Part shown: one piece after another, positions 50,749-58,118 of the stretch
How positions within the stretch are numbered: position 1 is the first letter of the stretch
How the letters are laid out: each line of letters begins with the position of its first letter
Source: Paracoccaceae bacterium
GTDB lineage: Bacteria > Pseudomonadota > Alphaproteobacteria > Rhodobacterales > Rhodobacteraceae
Direction: 5' to 3'
NCBI GenBank assembly: GCA_021775315.1
Contig: JAJFIC010000093.1
Span: 1 to 64,000, forward strand
Length of the DNA stretch: 64,000 nucleotides
Program-made: the position numbers and the translations under genes
The notes under the pieces: generated by a model
Seen by the model: only the letters and a program-made list of their open reading frames with translations
Database searches by the model: none
What the model was told of the DNA's origin: nothing

Positions 50749-52146
50749 TTAAATTTGAAGCGGTGTGTTCTTGCCAAGCGGCCCATGTGCTTTGCTTGCA
50801 TCAAGTTCGATCAACGCGCGCGGCCAGACCACCTCGACGATTGCGCCGCTGCGTTTTGGGATTTCCTCGGAATGCAAAAACGGGTCCGAGCCGTTGGCGA
50901 ATGTGATCTCGGCACCGGATCGTTCCAGCAGCGTTTTGGCGATAAACAGGCCAAGCCCCATGCCTTCGTATTCCGGACGGCGGGATTTTTCGCGGTCCAT
51001 GCGCCGCTTGCGCACGAACGGATCACCTATGCGCCCGATCAGGTCAGCCGGATAGCCGCGCCCGTCATCAGCGACCGTGACGGTGATGGCATCTGAGGTC
51101 CAATGCACGTCGATCCAGACATTGTCGGTCGAAAAATCAACCGCGTTCTGGATCAGGTTTCTGAGGCCATGGATGATCTCGGGCTGGCGTTGAATTTGGG
51201 GTTGTCGCGCCGGTTCTGTTTGCTTTCCGGCATAGCTGAAATGCACCTCTTTACCGCGCCCTTCATGTGGTTCGGCCGCTTCGCGCACCACCGCTGAAAC
51301 CGGTGCGTTGTGCAACAGCATGTCGTCTTTGCCCGTGCGGCCCATATCCCTGAGGATATCGCGGCACCGGTCGGCCTGATCGCGAATCAGTTGCGCATCG
51401 GCCTTCAGGTCGGGATGATCGTCCAGCTCTTCCAGCAATTCCGAACTGACCAGCATAATCGTCGCCAAAGGCGTGCCAAGCTCATGCGCCGCCGCCGCGA
51501 CCACACCGCCCAGATCGGTCAGTTTTTGTTCACGGCTAAGCGCCATCTGCGTGGCAATCAGGGCTTGTGACATCGAATGGGTTTCCAGCGCCACACGCCG
51601 TGCATAGCCCGCCAAAAACACCACCCCAATGACCAGCGATATCCAGAAACCCGACACGAACAGGTCGGGCATCTTCAGAATAAAGCCTTCCTGGGTTCTG
51701 AGTGGCACATGGAAATTGGCAACGATGGAAATCAGCAGGATCGCCATAAGCCCAAGGAATATGGTCGATTGCAGCCTGAGTGCTGTGGCCGAGATTGTCA
51801 CAGGCGCAAGGATCAGCAGGGCCAGTGGGTTGTTCAAACCCCCGGTCAGGAACAGCAAAAACACCAGTTGTGACAGATCAAACAACAGTGTCAGCATAGT
51901 TTCGCGTTCGCTTAACCGTTTGTTTTCCGGATAAACCAGCGTCGAGGCGATGTTGAAAACGATTGAGGCGCCGATGGCCAGAATGCAAAGGCCAATATCC
52001 AGCGTCAGTTGCAGGCGCATTGACGCGAATAAAACCGCACCACTTTGCCCGACAATGGCCAACCAACGCAGGTTGATCAGCGTGCGCAGGCGCACCCATT
52101 CGCTGCGGGCTTTGCTGTTCAGCAGGTTAAGGGGGGGGTGGGCCAT
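50749..52146 (-). CDS. regB: Redox-sensing histidine kinase RegB
   Basis: RegB (PrrB) controls photosynthesis, respiration, carbon and nitrogen fixation genes in response to redox in Rhodobacter and relatives. The 465-residue protein has six hydrophobic spans (about 25-185), H-box A-A-A-H-E-L-G-T-P with His221, the redox cysteine Cys261 in Q-A-D-R-C-R-D-I-L, and N, G1 and G2 boxes after residue 330. The quinone-sensing segment reads G-G-L-N-N-P-L (102-108); the known motif ends in Phe, here Leu108. It is divergent from senC-regA, as in Rhodobacter. Confidence 0.96.
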   Translation of the reverse strand: MAHPPLNLLNSKARSEWVRLRTLINLRWLAIVGQSGAVLFASMRLQLTLDIGLCILAIGASIVFNIASTLVYPENKRLSERETMLTLLFDLSQLVFLLFLTGGLNNPLALLILAPVTISATALRLQSTIFLGLMAILLISIVANFHVPLRTQEGFILKMPDLFVSGFWISLVIGVVFLAGYARRVALETHSMSQALIATQMALSREQKLTDLGGVVAAAAHELGTPLATIMLVSSELLEELDDHPDLKADAQLIRDQADRCRDILRDMGRTGKDDMLLHNAPVSAVVREAAEPHEGRGKEVHFSYAGKQTEPARQPQIQRQPEIIHGLRNLIQNAVDFSTDNVWIDVHWTSDAITVTVADDGRGYPADLIGRIGDPFVRKRRMDREKSRRPEYEGMGLGLFIAKTLLERSGAEITFANGSDPFLHSEEIPKRSGAIVEVVWPRALIELDASKAHGPLGKNTPLQI

Positions 52147-52240
52147 GATGCTCCGGTGTTTTTTGTCGCAGTGACGATATCATGCATTGATACTTTGGCA
52201 CCATATGTGGATCAACTGGCGAGTGAACGAACAGGAAAAA
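52147..52240. promoter_or_regulatory. Divergent regB / senC-regA promoter region
   Basis: The 94-bp gap between the regB and senC starts must contain both promoters. RegA is known to autoregulate this locus in Rhodobacter, so RegA sites are expected, but I see only a single GTCGC-type element (near 52159) and no clear -10/-35 pair, so exact sites are not called. Confidence 0.45.
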
Positions 52241-52864
52241 ATGATGACACGACTATATGCCAATATCGCTGTGCTGCTAGTTGCTGTGCTTTTAGGGGGC
52301 ATGGCGTATTTTGTATATCGCGGCCAGCCCGCAGGGGATCAGTTTGCGCAATGCCGTGAAACCAAGGTCGCTGTGGGCAAATCGGTGATTGGCGGACCTT
52401 TCACGATGGTCAATCACCTTGGTGAAACCGTGACCGACAAAGAGGTGATAACCAAGCCTTCGCTGGTCTATTTTGGCTATACGTTTTGCCCGGATGTCTG
52501 CCCGTTGGACAACGCCCGCAACGCCGAGGCGACCGATCTGCTGAAGGCCAAGGGGCTGGCGGTGACGCCTGTGTTCATTTCAGTTGACCCGGAACGTGAC
52601 AATCCCGAGGTGTTGGCCGATTTTGTTGGTTATATGCACGAAGACATGATCGGGCTGACCGGCAGCGCCGAGCAGGTCAAAGCGGCGTCGGTTGCGTATA
52701 AAACATATTTCCGTCGCACCAGTGACGAAGAGGATTATCTGATGGATCATTCGACATTCACCTATCTGGTTCTGCCCGAACATGGCTTTGTCGAATTCTT
52801 CCGACGCGGTGATACCGCCGAAAAAATGGCAGAAACCACGGCTTGTTTCATCAATAACGCCTGA
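52241..52864 (+). CDS. senC: SCO1/SenC copper chaperone for cytochrome oxidase
   Basis: A membrane-anchored thioredoxin-fold protein that delivers copper to cytochrome c oxidase. From ATG 52241 (208 residues; the next codon 52244 is also ATG and better spaced from AGGAAA) the N-terminal anchor spans about 7-26, followed by C83-P-D-V-C87-P-L-D and the third copper ligand His in D-H-S-T-F-T-Y. Its place between regB and regA, divergent from regB, is the classic Rhodobacter order. An upstream in-frame start would add unlike residues. Confidence 0.95.
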   Translation: MMTRLYANIAVLLVAVLLGGMAYFVYRGQPAGDQFAQCRETKVAVGKSVIGGPFTMVNHLGETVTDKEVITKPSLVYFGYTFCPDVCPLDNARNAEATDLLKAKGLAVTPVFISVDPERDNPEVLADFVGYMHEDMIGLTGSAEQVKAASVAYKTYFRRTSDEEDYLMDHSTFTYLVLPEHGFVEFFRRGDTAEKMAETTACFINNA

Positions 52865-52931
52865 AAAGTTTGACCATCCCGGTGCCACATATTACAAAGT
52901 GCTTAAATATGACAGCGACGGGACATTGAAT

Positions 52932-53486
52932 ATGGCAGAACGCGAACTGTGTGACATCGGCGAAGACAACTCTTTGTTGCTGGTCGATGACGATGAACCG
53001 TTTCTGCGCAGGCTTGCCCGAGCGATGGAAAAACGTGGCTTTGCACCCGAAGCGGTGGAAACTGTCGCGGCAGGCAAAGCAATCGCAACCGCCCGCCCCC
53101 CTGCTTATGCCGTGATTGATTTGCGGCTTGAGGATGGCAACGGTCTGGATGTGGTTGAGGTTTTGCGCGAAAAACGCCCCGACGCCCGCATCGTTGTGCT
53201 GACCGGGTATGGCGCGATTGCCACCGCTGTCGCGGCCGTTAAAATCGGCGCGACAGATTATTTATCAAAGCCGGCTGATGCAAATGACGTAACAGCGGCC
53301 CTGTTGGCAGGGGTCGATGACCGACCGCCGCCGCCAGAAAACCCGATGTCAGCAGATCGTGTGCGTTGGGAACATATCCAGCGGGTGTTTGAATTGTGTG
53401 ACCGGAACGTCAGTGAAACCGCGCGCCGGTTGAACATGCATCGCCGAACCTTGCAACGGATTTTGGCCAAGCGTTCGCCCCGGTAA
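52932..53486 (+). CDS. regA: Response regulator RegA
   Basis: RegA (PrrA) is the partner of RegB. ATG 52932 gives 184 residues, the exact family length. The receiver has the acid pair D-D-D near 19-21, phospho-acceptor Asp63 in V-I-D-L-R-L and Lys in S-K-P near 113. The C-terminal Fis-type helix-turn-helix N-V-S-E-T-A-R-R-L-N-M-H-R-R-T-L-Q-R-I-L is almost identical to Rhodobacter RegA. hvrA, which follows regA in Rhodobacter capsulatus, is not here. Confidence 0.98.
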   Translation: MAERELCDIGEDNSLLLVDDDEPFLRRLARAMEKRGFAPEAVETVAAGKAIATARPPAYAVIDLRLEDGNGLDVVEVLREKRPDARIVVLTGYGAIATAVAAVKIGATDYLSKPADANDVTAALLAGVDDRPPPPENPMSADRVRWEHIQRVFELCDRNVSETARRLNMHRRTLQRILAKRSPR

Positions 53487-53515
53487 GTCGCTTGGGTTAC
53501 AGAGCCGCTGATTTG

Positions 53516-53532
53516 GGGGGCATTCTGCCCCC
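53516..53532. other. GC hairpin between regA and the HD-domain gene
   Basis: GGGGGC - ATTCT - GCCCCC is a perfect 6-bp hairpin 30 bases after the regA stop, between convergent genes. There is no T-run on either strand, so it may slow transcription from both sides but is not a standard intrinsic terminator. Confidence 0.5.
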
Positions 53533-53586
53533 TCGCGCAGATGCGCTCACCCCCTGAGAGTAGTTATTGCAAAAAAGAAGCATGGG

Positions 53587-54195
53587 CTATTTGGCAGGGC
53601 GTCCGGTCAGATGAAGCAGGCGCGAGAAGTGGGCGACGAAATCGTCCCGCGTTTCAGCAGGTGGCCGCAGGTGGAGCGCGATTGAGCCGATCAGACTTGA
53701 ATTCGGTTTGCCAAACAGTTTGTCAGCCTCGGGTTTTTCAAAGCCCGCGATCTGTACTGCCTCAAGCCATGCCGAGATTTTGTCGGCCCGTTTGATCTGC
53801 TTTTTCACCGCCACAGGCAGAACCGCAGGCAACCCGAACCGCAGATGCACGGCGGCCATCAACCGGTCATCCAGTTCCTTGTAACCGGGTCCAACGGCGG
53901 CTTTGACGGGTGAAATCATATCCCCGATGACAAATTCCGGTGCGTCATGCAGCAATGCCGCCAACCGCCATTTTGCCGAGGCTTTGACGTAAAGGCGGTG
54001 AAATATCTGTTCCACCAAAAGCGAATGTTCGGCCACGGAATAGGGAAATTCACCGATTGTCTGACCGTTCCAGCGGGCCTGAAACGACAGGCCGCGGGCG
54101 ATATCCTCGATTTCGATATCCAGCGGCGATGGGTCCAAAAGGTCAAGTCGGCGACCCGATAACATGCGTTGCCATGCGCGCGGTTGGCCGCTCAT
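53587..54195 (-). CDS. HD-domain phosphohydrolase, YfbR-like
   Basis: A 202-residue HD-superfamily protein: S-V-A-E-H-S near residue 53, the H-D pair in A-A-L-L-H-D-A-P-E-F-V-I-G-D near 83, and a downstream K-x-A-D-K helix near 137. The pattern fits YfbR-type 5-prime-deoxynucleotidases. Metal-dependent nucleotide dephosphorylation is the family inference. Its ATG shares one base with the stop of the upstream methyltransferase gene (TGATG at 54193-54197). Confidence 0.87.
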   Translation of the reverse strand: MSGQPRAWQRMLSGRRLDLLDPSPLDIEIEDIARGLSFQARWNGQTIGEFPYSVAEHSLLVEQIFHRLYVKASAKWRLAALLHDAPEFVIGDMISPVKAAVGPGYKELDDRLMAAVHLRFGLPAVLPVAVKKQIKRADKISAWLEAVQIAGFEKPEADKLFGKPNSSLIGSIALHLRPPAETRDDFVAHFSRLLHLTGRPAK

Positions 54196-54815
54196 CAGGT
54201 GACTGGCCCGGAGGTGGCAGTGGCAGTGGTGTCGTCACGTTTGCGCAGCAATACCTGTCGTTGCAGGCAACGATCAATCATTATCTGATCGGAATGTGCC
54301 CCCAGAAAGACATTAAGGGCACGCACGACGCCGTCTTTCCACCAGTTTGTCATCATGTAATCATCCAGCGCAATATAGCCACCGGGCCGCAGCTTTTGCA
54401 TGCTGATTTCAAGGTCAAGCAGAACGGCATCGTACCGATGATCACCGTCAATATAGACGAAATCAAGCGATCCGTCGGCAATGTCGGACATTGCGCCGGG
54501 CGAAGGGGCGCGAATAACCTCGACCTGACCGGTACTGATTTCGTCTGAATAACGATCCAGTACCGACTGATAAACGCTGTCCATGTTGTGTTCTGAATCA
54601 GCGCCATAAAGCGATGTCGATTGGTCCGGGTCGTCGCTGTTGACCCAGGGATCTATCAGATACATTTTCTGAGGCTTCAGATTGCGCAAAATGCGCCCGG
54701 AATAATCGCCTTTGAACACGCCGATTTCTGCCACATGGCCATTCTTTGGCAGCATCTGCAAAAACCGATTCTTAAAAGAGGGTCTTGGTTTCTTTGGGGT
54801 GGGGGCATCAGTCAT
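54195..54815 (-). CDS. Class I SAM-dependent methyltransferase (Methyltransf_24 type)
   Basis: From ATG 54815 the protein has 206 residues; an in-frame GTG at 54845 would add ten. The SAM-binding motif is A-E-I-G-V-F-K-G-D-Y-S near residue 29, followed by L-I-D-P-W near 53, then F-V-Y-I-D-G-D-H-R-Y near 118 and G-G-Y-I-A-L-D-D-Y near 143, as in Methyltransf_24 proteins that methylate sugars or surface glycans. Substrate unknown. It is divergent from ahcY, whose product removes the SAH this enzyme would release, and is coupled to the HD gene. Confidence 0.85.
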   Translation of the reverse strand: MTDAPTPKKPRPSFKNRFLQMLPKNGHVAEIGVFKGDYSGRILRNLKPQKMYLIDPWVNSDDPDQSTSLYGADSEHNMDSVYQSVLDRYSDEISTGQVEVIRAPSPGAMSDIADGSLDFVYIDGDHRYDAVLLDLEISMQKLRPGGYIALDDYMMTNWWKDGVVRALNVFLGAHSDQIMIDRCLQRQVLLRKRDDTTATATSGPVT

Positions 54816-54862
54816 GAAAAACACACAGTACAGGAAAGGATTCACACTGGATTAGCATAGGC

Positions 54863-54942
54863 AGGCAATACAAGGAAGCCTGTGTTGCCTTGTCTCGATT
54901 GTGGTGATAACTGCGGCATTCAACTGCACGAAGCAACACAGG
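54863..54942 (+). promoter_or_regulatory. Mutually exclusive inverted repeats upstream of ahcY (candidate RNA switch or operator)
   Basis: Segment A AGGCAATACA (54863-54872) can pair with TGTGTTGCCT (54881-54890): 10 bp with one G-U and an 8-base loop. The overlapping segment CCTGTGTTGC (54879-54888) can instead pair with GCAACACAGG (54933-54942): 10 perfect Watson-Crick pairs. Both stems use 54881-54888, so only one can form. The second stem covers most of AGGA (54940-54943), the only plausible ribosome-binding site of ahcY, 11 bases before ATG 54955. It does not look like the known SAH riboswitch. A DNA-level reading is also possible: TTGCCT (54885-54890) and a weak -10 near 54906-54913 would place the promoter inside the repeats. 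Confidence 0.6.
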
Positions 54943-54954
54943 ACTAGCGGCATT

Positions 54955-56346
54955 ATGACCAAAGATTACATTGTTAAGGACATTTCTCTGGCGGAATTTG
55001 GCCGCAAAGAACTGGATATCGCGGAAACCGAAATGCCGGGCCTGATGTCTCTGCGTCAGGAATTTGGCGAAAGCCAGCCTTTGAAAGGCTCGCGGATTGT
55101 CGGATCGCTGCACATGACGATCCAGACGGCTGTTTTGATCGAAACACTGACGGCTCTTGGCGCGGATGTGCGCTGGGCCTCGTGCAACATCTTTTCGACC
55201 CAAGACCACGCTGCCGCTGCTATTGCCGTAACGGGTGTTCCGGTTTTCGCCATCAAAGGTCAGACCTTGGTAGAGCATTGGGATTATCTTGATCGTTCTT
55301 TCAAGTTCCCTGAGGGTGCTAACCTTATTCTGGATGATGGCGGCGATGCCACGCTTTATGTCTTACTGGGTGCGCGGGTTGAAGCTGGCGAAACCGGTTT
55401 GATCGAGGTTCCCACTTCCGAAGAAGAAGAAGCGATTTTTGCGCAGATCAAAAAGCGCATGAAGGAAAGCCCGGGTTGGTTCACAAAAACCCGCGACGCG
55501 ATCCAAGGCGTTTCCGAAGAAACCACAACGGGTGTTCATCGCCTGTATGAATTGATGAAAGACGGCCAACTTCCTTTCCCGGCAATTAATGTGAATGACA
55601 GCGTCACCAAGTCGAAGTTTGACAATAAATACGGCTGCAAAGAATCGCTGGTTGATGGTATTCGCCGCGCCACTGACACGATGATGGCAGGTAAAACGGC
55701 CGTTGTTTGTGGTTACGGTGATGTTGGCAAAGGCTCGGCTGCGTCCCTTCGTGGGGCTGGCGCGCGTGTCAAAGTGACCGAGATTGACCCGATTTGTGCG
55801 TTGCAAGCTGCAATGGACGGGTTTGAAGTGCTGCCGCTGGAAGATGCGGTTGCGACCGCTGACATCTTTGTCACCACAACCGGCAACAAAGACGTCATTC
55901 GTATCGAGCATATGCGCGAAATGAAAGACATGGCGATTGTCGGCAATATCGGCCATTTCGATAATGAAATTCAGGTGGCGGCCCTTAAGAACCACAAATG
56001 GACCAACATCAAAGATCAGGTCGACATGATCGAAATGCCGTCCGGCAACCGGATGATCCTGCTGTCCCAAGGGCGTCTTTTGAACCTTGGCAACGCAACC
56101 GGCCACCCTTCGTTCGTGATGTCGGCCAGCTTTACCAATCAGGTTCTGGCCCAGATCGAGCTTTGGACCAAGGGCGACGAGTACAAGAACGAAGTTTACA
56201 TCCTGCCCAAACATCTGGATGAAAAAGTTGCGCGCCTGCACCTGGAAAAGATCGGCGTGAAGTTATCCAAGCTGACTGACGAACAGGCCGATTACATCGG
56301 TGTGTCGTCAAGCGGACCTTTCAAGCCCGAGCATTACCGGTACTGA
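54955..56346 (+). CDS. ahcY: S-adenosylhomocysteine hydrolase
   Basis: Splits S-adenosylhomocysteine into adenosine and homocysteine, keeping methyltransferases active. ATG 54955 gives 463 residues with conserved H-M-T-I-Q-T near residue 53, [10 protein letters not shown] near 76, the NAD loop G-Y-G-D-V-G-K-G near 258, and the C-terminal K-P-E-H-Y-R-Y. A longer in-frame start (54901) is unlike the family. In Rhodobacter capsulatus ahcY lies in the same neighbourhood downstream of regA-hvrA; here an HD protein and a methyltransferase occupy the gap. The DUF922 gene follows after 8 bp. Confidence 0.99.
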   Translation: MTKDYIVKDISLAEFGRKELDIAETEMPGLMSLRQEFGESQPLKGSRIVGSLHMTIQTAVLIETLTALGADVRWASCNIFSTQDHAAAAIAVTGVPVFAIKGQTLVEHWDYLDRSFKFPEGANLILDDGGDATLYVLLGARVEAGETGLIEVPTSEEEEAIFAQIKKRMKESPGWFTKTRDAIQGVSEETTTGVHRLYELMKDGQLPFPAINVNDSVTKSKFDNKYGCKESLVDGIRRATDTMMAGKTAVVCGYGDVGKGSAASLRGAGARVKVTEIDPICALQAAMDGFEVLPLEDAVATADIFVTTTGNKDVIRIEHMREMKDMAIVGNIGHFDNEIQVAALKNHKWTNIKDQVDMIEMPSGNRMILLSQGRLLNLGNATGHPSFVMSASFTNQVLAQIELWTKGDEYKNEVYILPKHLDEKVARLHLEKIGVKLSKLTDEQADYIGVSSSGPFKPEHYRY

Positions 56347-56354
56347 GGTCACAC

Positions 56355-56846
56355 ATGACAGGGACAAAGAAAATCATCGCGGCGGCAGGATTGCTGACCG
56401 CGATGTTTTTTTTGGGTGGACCGGTGGCGGCTGATCCCGATGTCAGGACAGTTACGAAATATTATGATATTACAGGTAGTTCCGCGAAAGACTTAAAGCG
56501 ACAGATGAAGCAGTTGGGTCCTAAAGGATATTGGGCCTACACGCGTTGGTATGTGCATTGGACTGCAAATTGCCGACTGGATGTGAAAATTTCCTATACC
56601 TTGCCGCGTCTCAAAAACCCGGACTCAACGCCTTTGCCATTGCGCAAGAAATGGCAGGCGATGTTGGAAAACCTTGTCCTGCACGAGCAGAAACACGCAG
56701 AACACGGCATCCGCGCCGCAGAAGAAATCGAAAAGGCCAATTGCAAAAAGGCCAGCGCGATCATCAAGAAATGGTCGCAGCAGGACAAGGATTTCGATGC
56801 AGAAACCCGCCACGGCAAAACCCAGGGCGTGACGCTGCAAGATTGA
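56355..56846 (+). CDS. Exported DUF922 protein with HExxH motif
   Basis: The 163-residue product has a signal peptide (about 1-26, ending V-A-A) and a mature domain matching DUF922, a family predicted to contain secreted zinc peptidases. H110-E-Q-K-H114 followed by E-H-G gives the HExxH zinc motif plus a possible further ligand. Two cysteines (near 73 and 130) could form a disulfide. No activity is proven for the family. GAGG lies 6 bases before the ATG; only 8 bp separate it from ahcY, so it is probably read from the ahcY transcript. Confidence 0.85.
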   Translation: MTGTKKIIAAAGLLTAMFFLGGPVAADPDVRTVTKYYDITGSSAKDLKRQMKQLGPKGYWAYTRWYVHWTANCRLDVKISYTLPRLKNPDSTPLPLRKKWQAMLENLVLHEQKHAEHGIRAAEEIEKANCKKASAIIKKWSQQDKDFDAETRHGKTQGVTLQD

Positions 56847-56976
56847 TTTCGCAAACCTCTTTCCCTGCGACGGATTTTAACCTAACTTTAATCGAAGGGA
56901 AGCCTGCCGGATTTGGCCGCGCGTTCCTTTAAGTGTGTAGCGTTAATAAAACCTGCGGGGGTTTGAGGAGGATTTT

Positions 56977-57318
56977 ATGGGTAAACGAGACGATCTGATT
57001 GAAAAATATGCGGACGATCTGAAAAATAAATGCGGCATGACTGCGGATATGGATCTGCTGACCAAGGTGACCATCGGTTGCGGGCCAGCGATTTATAACG
57101 CCGACGCATCGACCGTCGCGGGGGGCCAGCAGCACGAACTGGATACCGTGCGTGAAAACTTTCTGGTGAAAAAGCTGGGCCTTGCGGATGGTCCGGCACT
57201 GGATGCTGCGATCAATGAAGCGATCGAAACTTATGGTAAGTCCGAGCGTAATAAATATCGCGCTGTGATTTACTATATGCTGACCAAGAAGTTCGGCAAA
57301 GAGTCGGTCTACGGCTAA
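56977..57318 (+). CDS. DUF2853 family protein
   Basis: A 113-residue, mainly helical cytosolic protein matching DUF2853: G-K-R-D-D-L-I-E-K-Y-A-D-D-L near the start, V-R-E-N-F-L-V-K-K-L-G near 58 and K-Y-R-A-V-I-Y-Y-M-L near 92. Function unknown. GAGGAGG 7 bases upstream of the ATG implies strong translation, and a strong terminator follows 22 bp after the stop. Confidence 0.9.
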   Translation: MGKRDDLIEKYADDLKNKCGMTADMDLLTKVTIGCGPAIYNADASTVAGGQQHELDTVRENFLVKKLGLADGPALDAAINEAIETYGKSERNKYRAVIYYMLTKKFGKESVYG

Positions 57319-57340
57319 CATCTGATCCGGTTGGATTTTG

Positions 57341-57371
57341 AAAGGCATTCGCTGACGCGGGTGCCTTTTTT
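57341..57371 (+). terminator. Rho-independent terminator after the DUF2853 gene
   Basis: AAAGGCATTCGC - TGAC - GCGGGTGCCTTT forms a 12-bp stem with two G-T pairs and a 4-base loop, running into TTTTTT. It closes the DUF2853 transcript and so separates it from the sequence that follows. Confidence 0.9.
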
Positions 57372-57440
57372 GCATCCGATGTGTGGCAAATAGTGAAGCG
57401 GCGTTAACCTTAACCAACTGTTTTCATGTAAAATTGTTGG

Positions 57441-57586
57441 CACTCGATGATTGTGCAACGCAAACCGCTGGCCTAGTGTCAGCTTATCGGGCCAGTATGG
57501 CCGGGACTTTTTCAGGAGCGTGTGGCGCGCAAGGCTGCGCACGTGGGGTGATGGAGGGTCCCGAGGGGTTGGGGCCCTCCTTTTTT
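57441..57586 (+). ncRNA. Candidate small RNA ending at an orphan terminator
   Basis: A second strong plus-strand terminator lies only 182 bp after the DUF2853 terminator, with no convincing protein gene between. A possible -10 TAAAAT (57429-57434), with a poor -35 TTAACC 19 bases upstream, would start a transcript near 57441 and give about 146 nt. Internal pairings exist (GGCC-AGTAT-GGCC; GCGTGTG with a later CGCACGT). It matches no RNA family I know: it lacks the 4.5S and tmRNA signatures. An open frame from GTG 57383 runs through it, but has no ribosome-binding site and ends inside the terminator. Confidence 0.38.
57553..57586 (+). terminator. Strong orphan Rho-independent terminator
   Basis: GGAGGGTCCC (57553-57562) pairs with GGGGCCCTCC (57571-57580), 10 bp with one T-G pair and an 8-base loop, followed by TTTTTT. 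The T-run is on the plus strand, but the abutting gene (DUF1761, 57592) is on the minus strand, so this terminator belongs to a plus-strand transcript that begins after 57371. It may also slow the DUF1761 transcript as a hairpin. Confidence 0.9.
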
Positions 57587-57591
57587 CTGTT

Positions 57592-57975
57592 TTAGAACAG
57601 GGTCAGCACAATACCCATAATCGTACAGCCGACAATGGCGTAAAGCCCGTCGATAAACATCAGTCGCATGGACCGGCCTGCAAACGCGTAATTGGTGACA
57701 ATCCACGGCGCGGCAATAAACGCCCCCAGCCCGAATCCAGCCCACAAACCTTTGTTTGCTGTATCGATGCCTGCCGACGCAAAGGCGTGCCGCATCATAC
57801 CGGCGACCAAAATTGCACCCACAAACGAAATGATGAACGGCAACGGATTTTTGCGATCAACATCCGCAGCCGAGATTTCAGCCGCTTCCATCCACTGTTT
57901 ACCCAAAATCATGTACCAAGCCGCGCCGAACGCGTAACTGGCGACTGCCGCGACCAATACTCCTACATATTCCAT
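57592..57975 (-). CDS. DUF1761 membrane protein
   Basis: ATG 57975, preceded by GGAGGGAAG, gives 127 residues with four hydrophobic helices. The W-Y-M-I-L-G-K-Q-W-M pattern near residue 22 and the G-F-G-L-G-A-F-I-A-A-P stretch near 80 match DUF1761, a small inner-membrane family of unknown function. It is divergent from the DM13 gene and convergent with the orphan plus-strand terminator. Confidence 0.88.
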   Translation of the reverse strand: MEYVGVLVAAVASYAFGAAWYMILGKQWMEAAEISAADVDRKNPLPFIISFVGAILVAGMMRHAFASAGIDTANKGLWAGFGLGAFIAAPWIVTNYAFAGRSMRLMFIDGLYAIVGCTIMGIVLTLF

Positions 57976-58118
57976 ACCACTTCCCTCCATATATGGTTTT
58001 TATAGGGGCAATATGCCGCAGAATGCTGTATAAGGCTACAACTATTGGGTGCAGGCGATTGCCCATCTCTATGGGTGGGGTCTCTCGGCGCGAGCACCGT
58101 AAAAACAGGGAGCGGAAA

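Noticed and set aside
52183-52214. TTGAT ... ATCAA upstream of senC as a possible FNR-type site
   Set aside because: The half-sites are about 17 bases apart instead of 4, so they cannot form an FNR site.
55363-56241. 292-residue open frame opposite ahcY
   Set aside because: Antisense shadow of a highly conserved gene with no start signal.
57447-57476. Nine-codon frame starting ATG-ATT-GTG as a leader peptide in the candidate small RNA
   Set aside because: No ribosome-binding site and no run of a regulatory amino acid.
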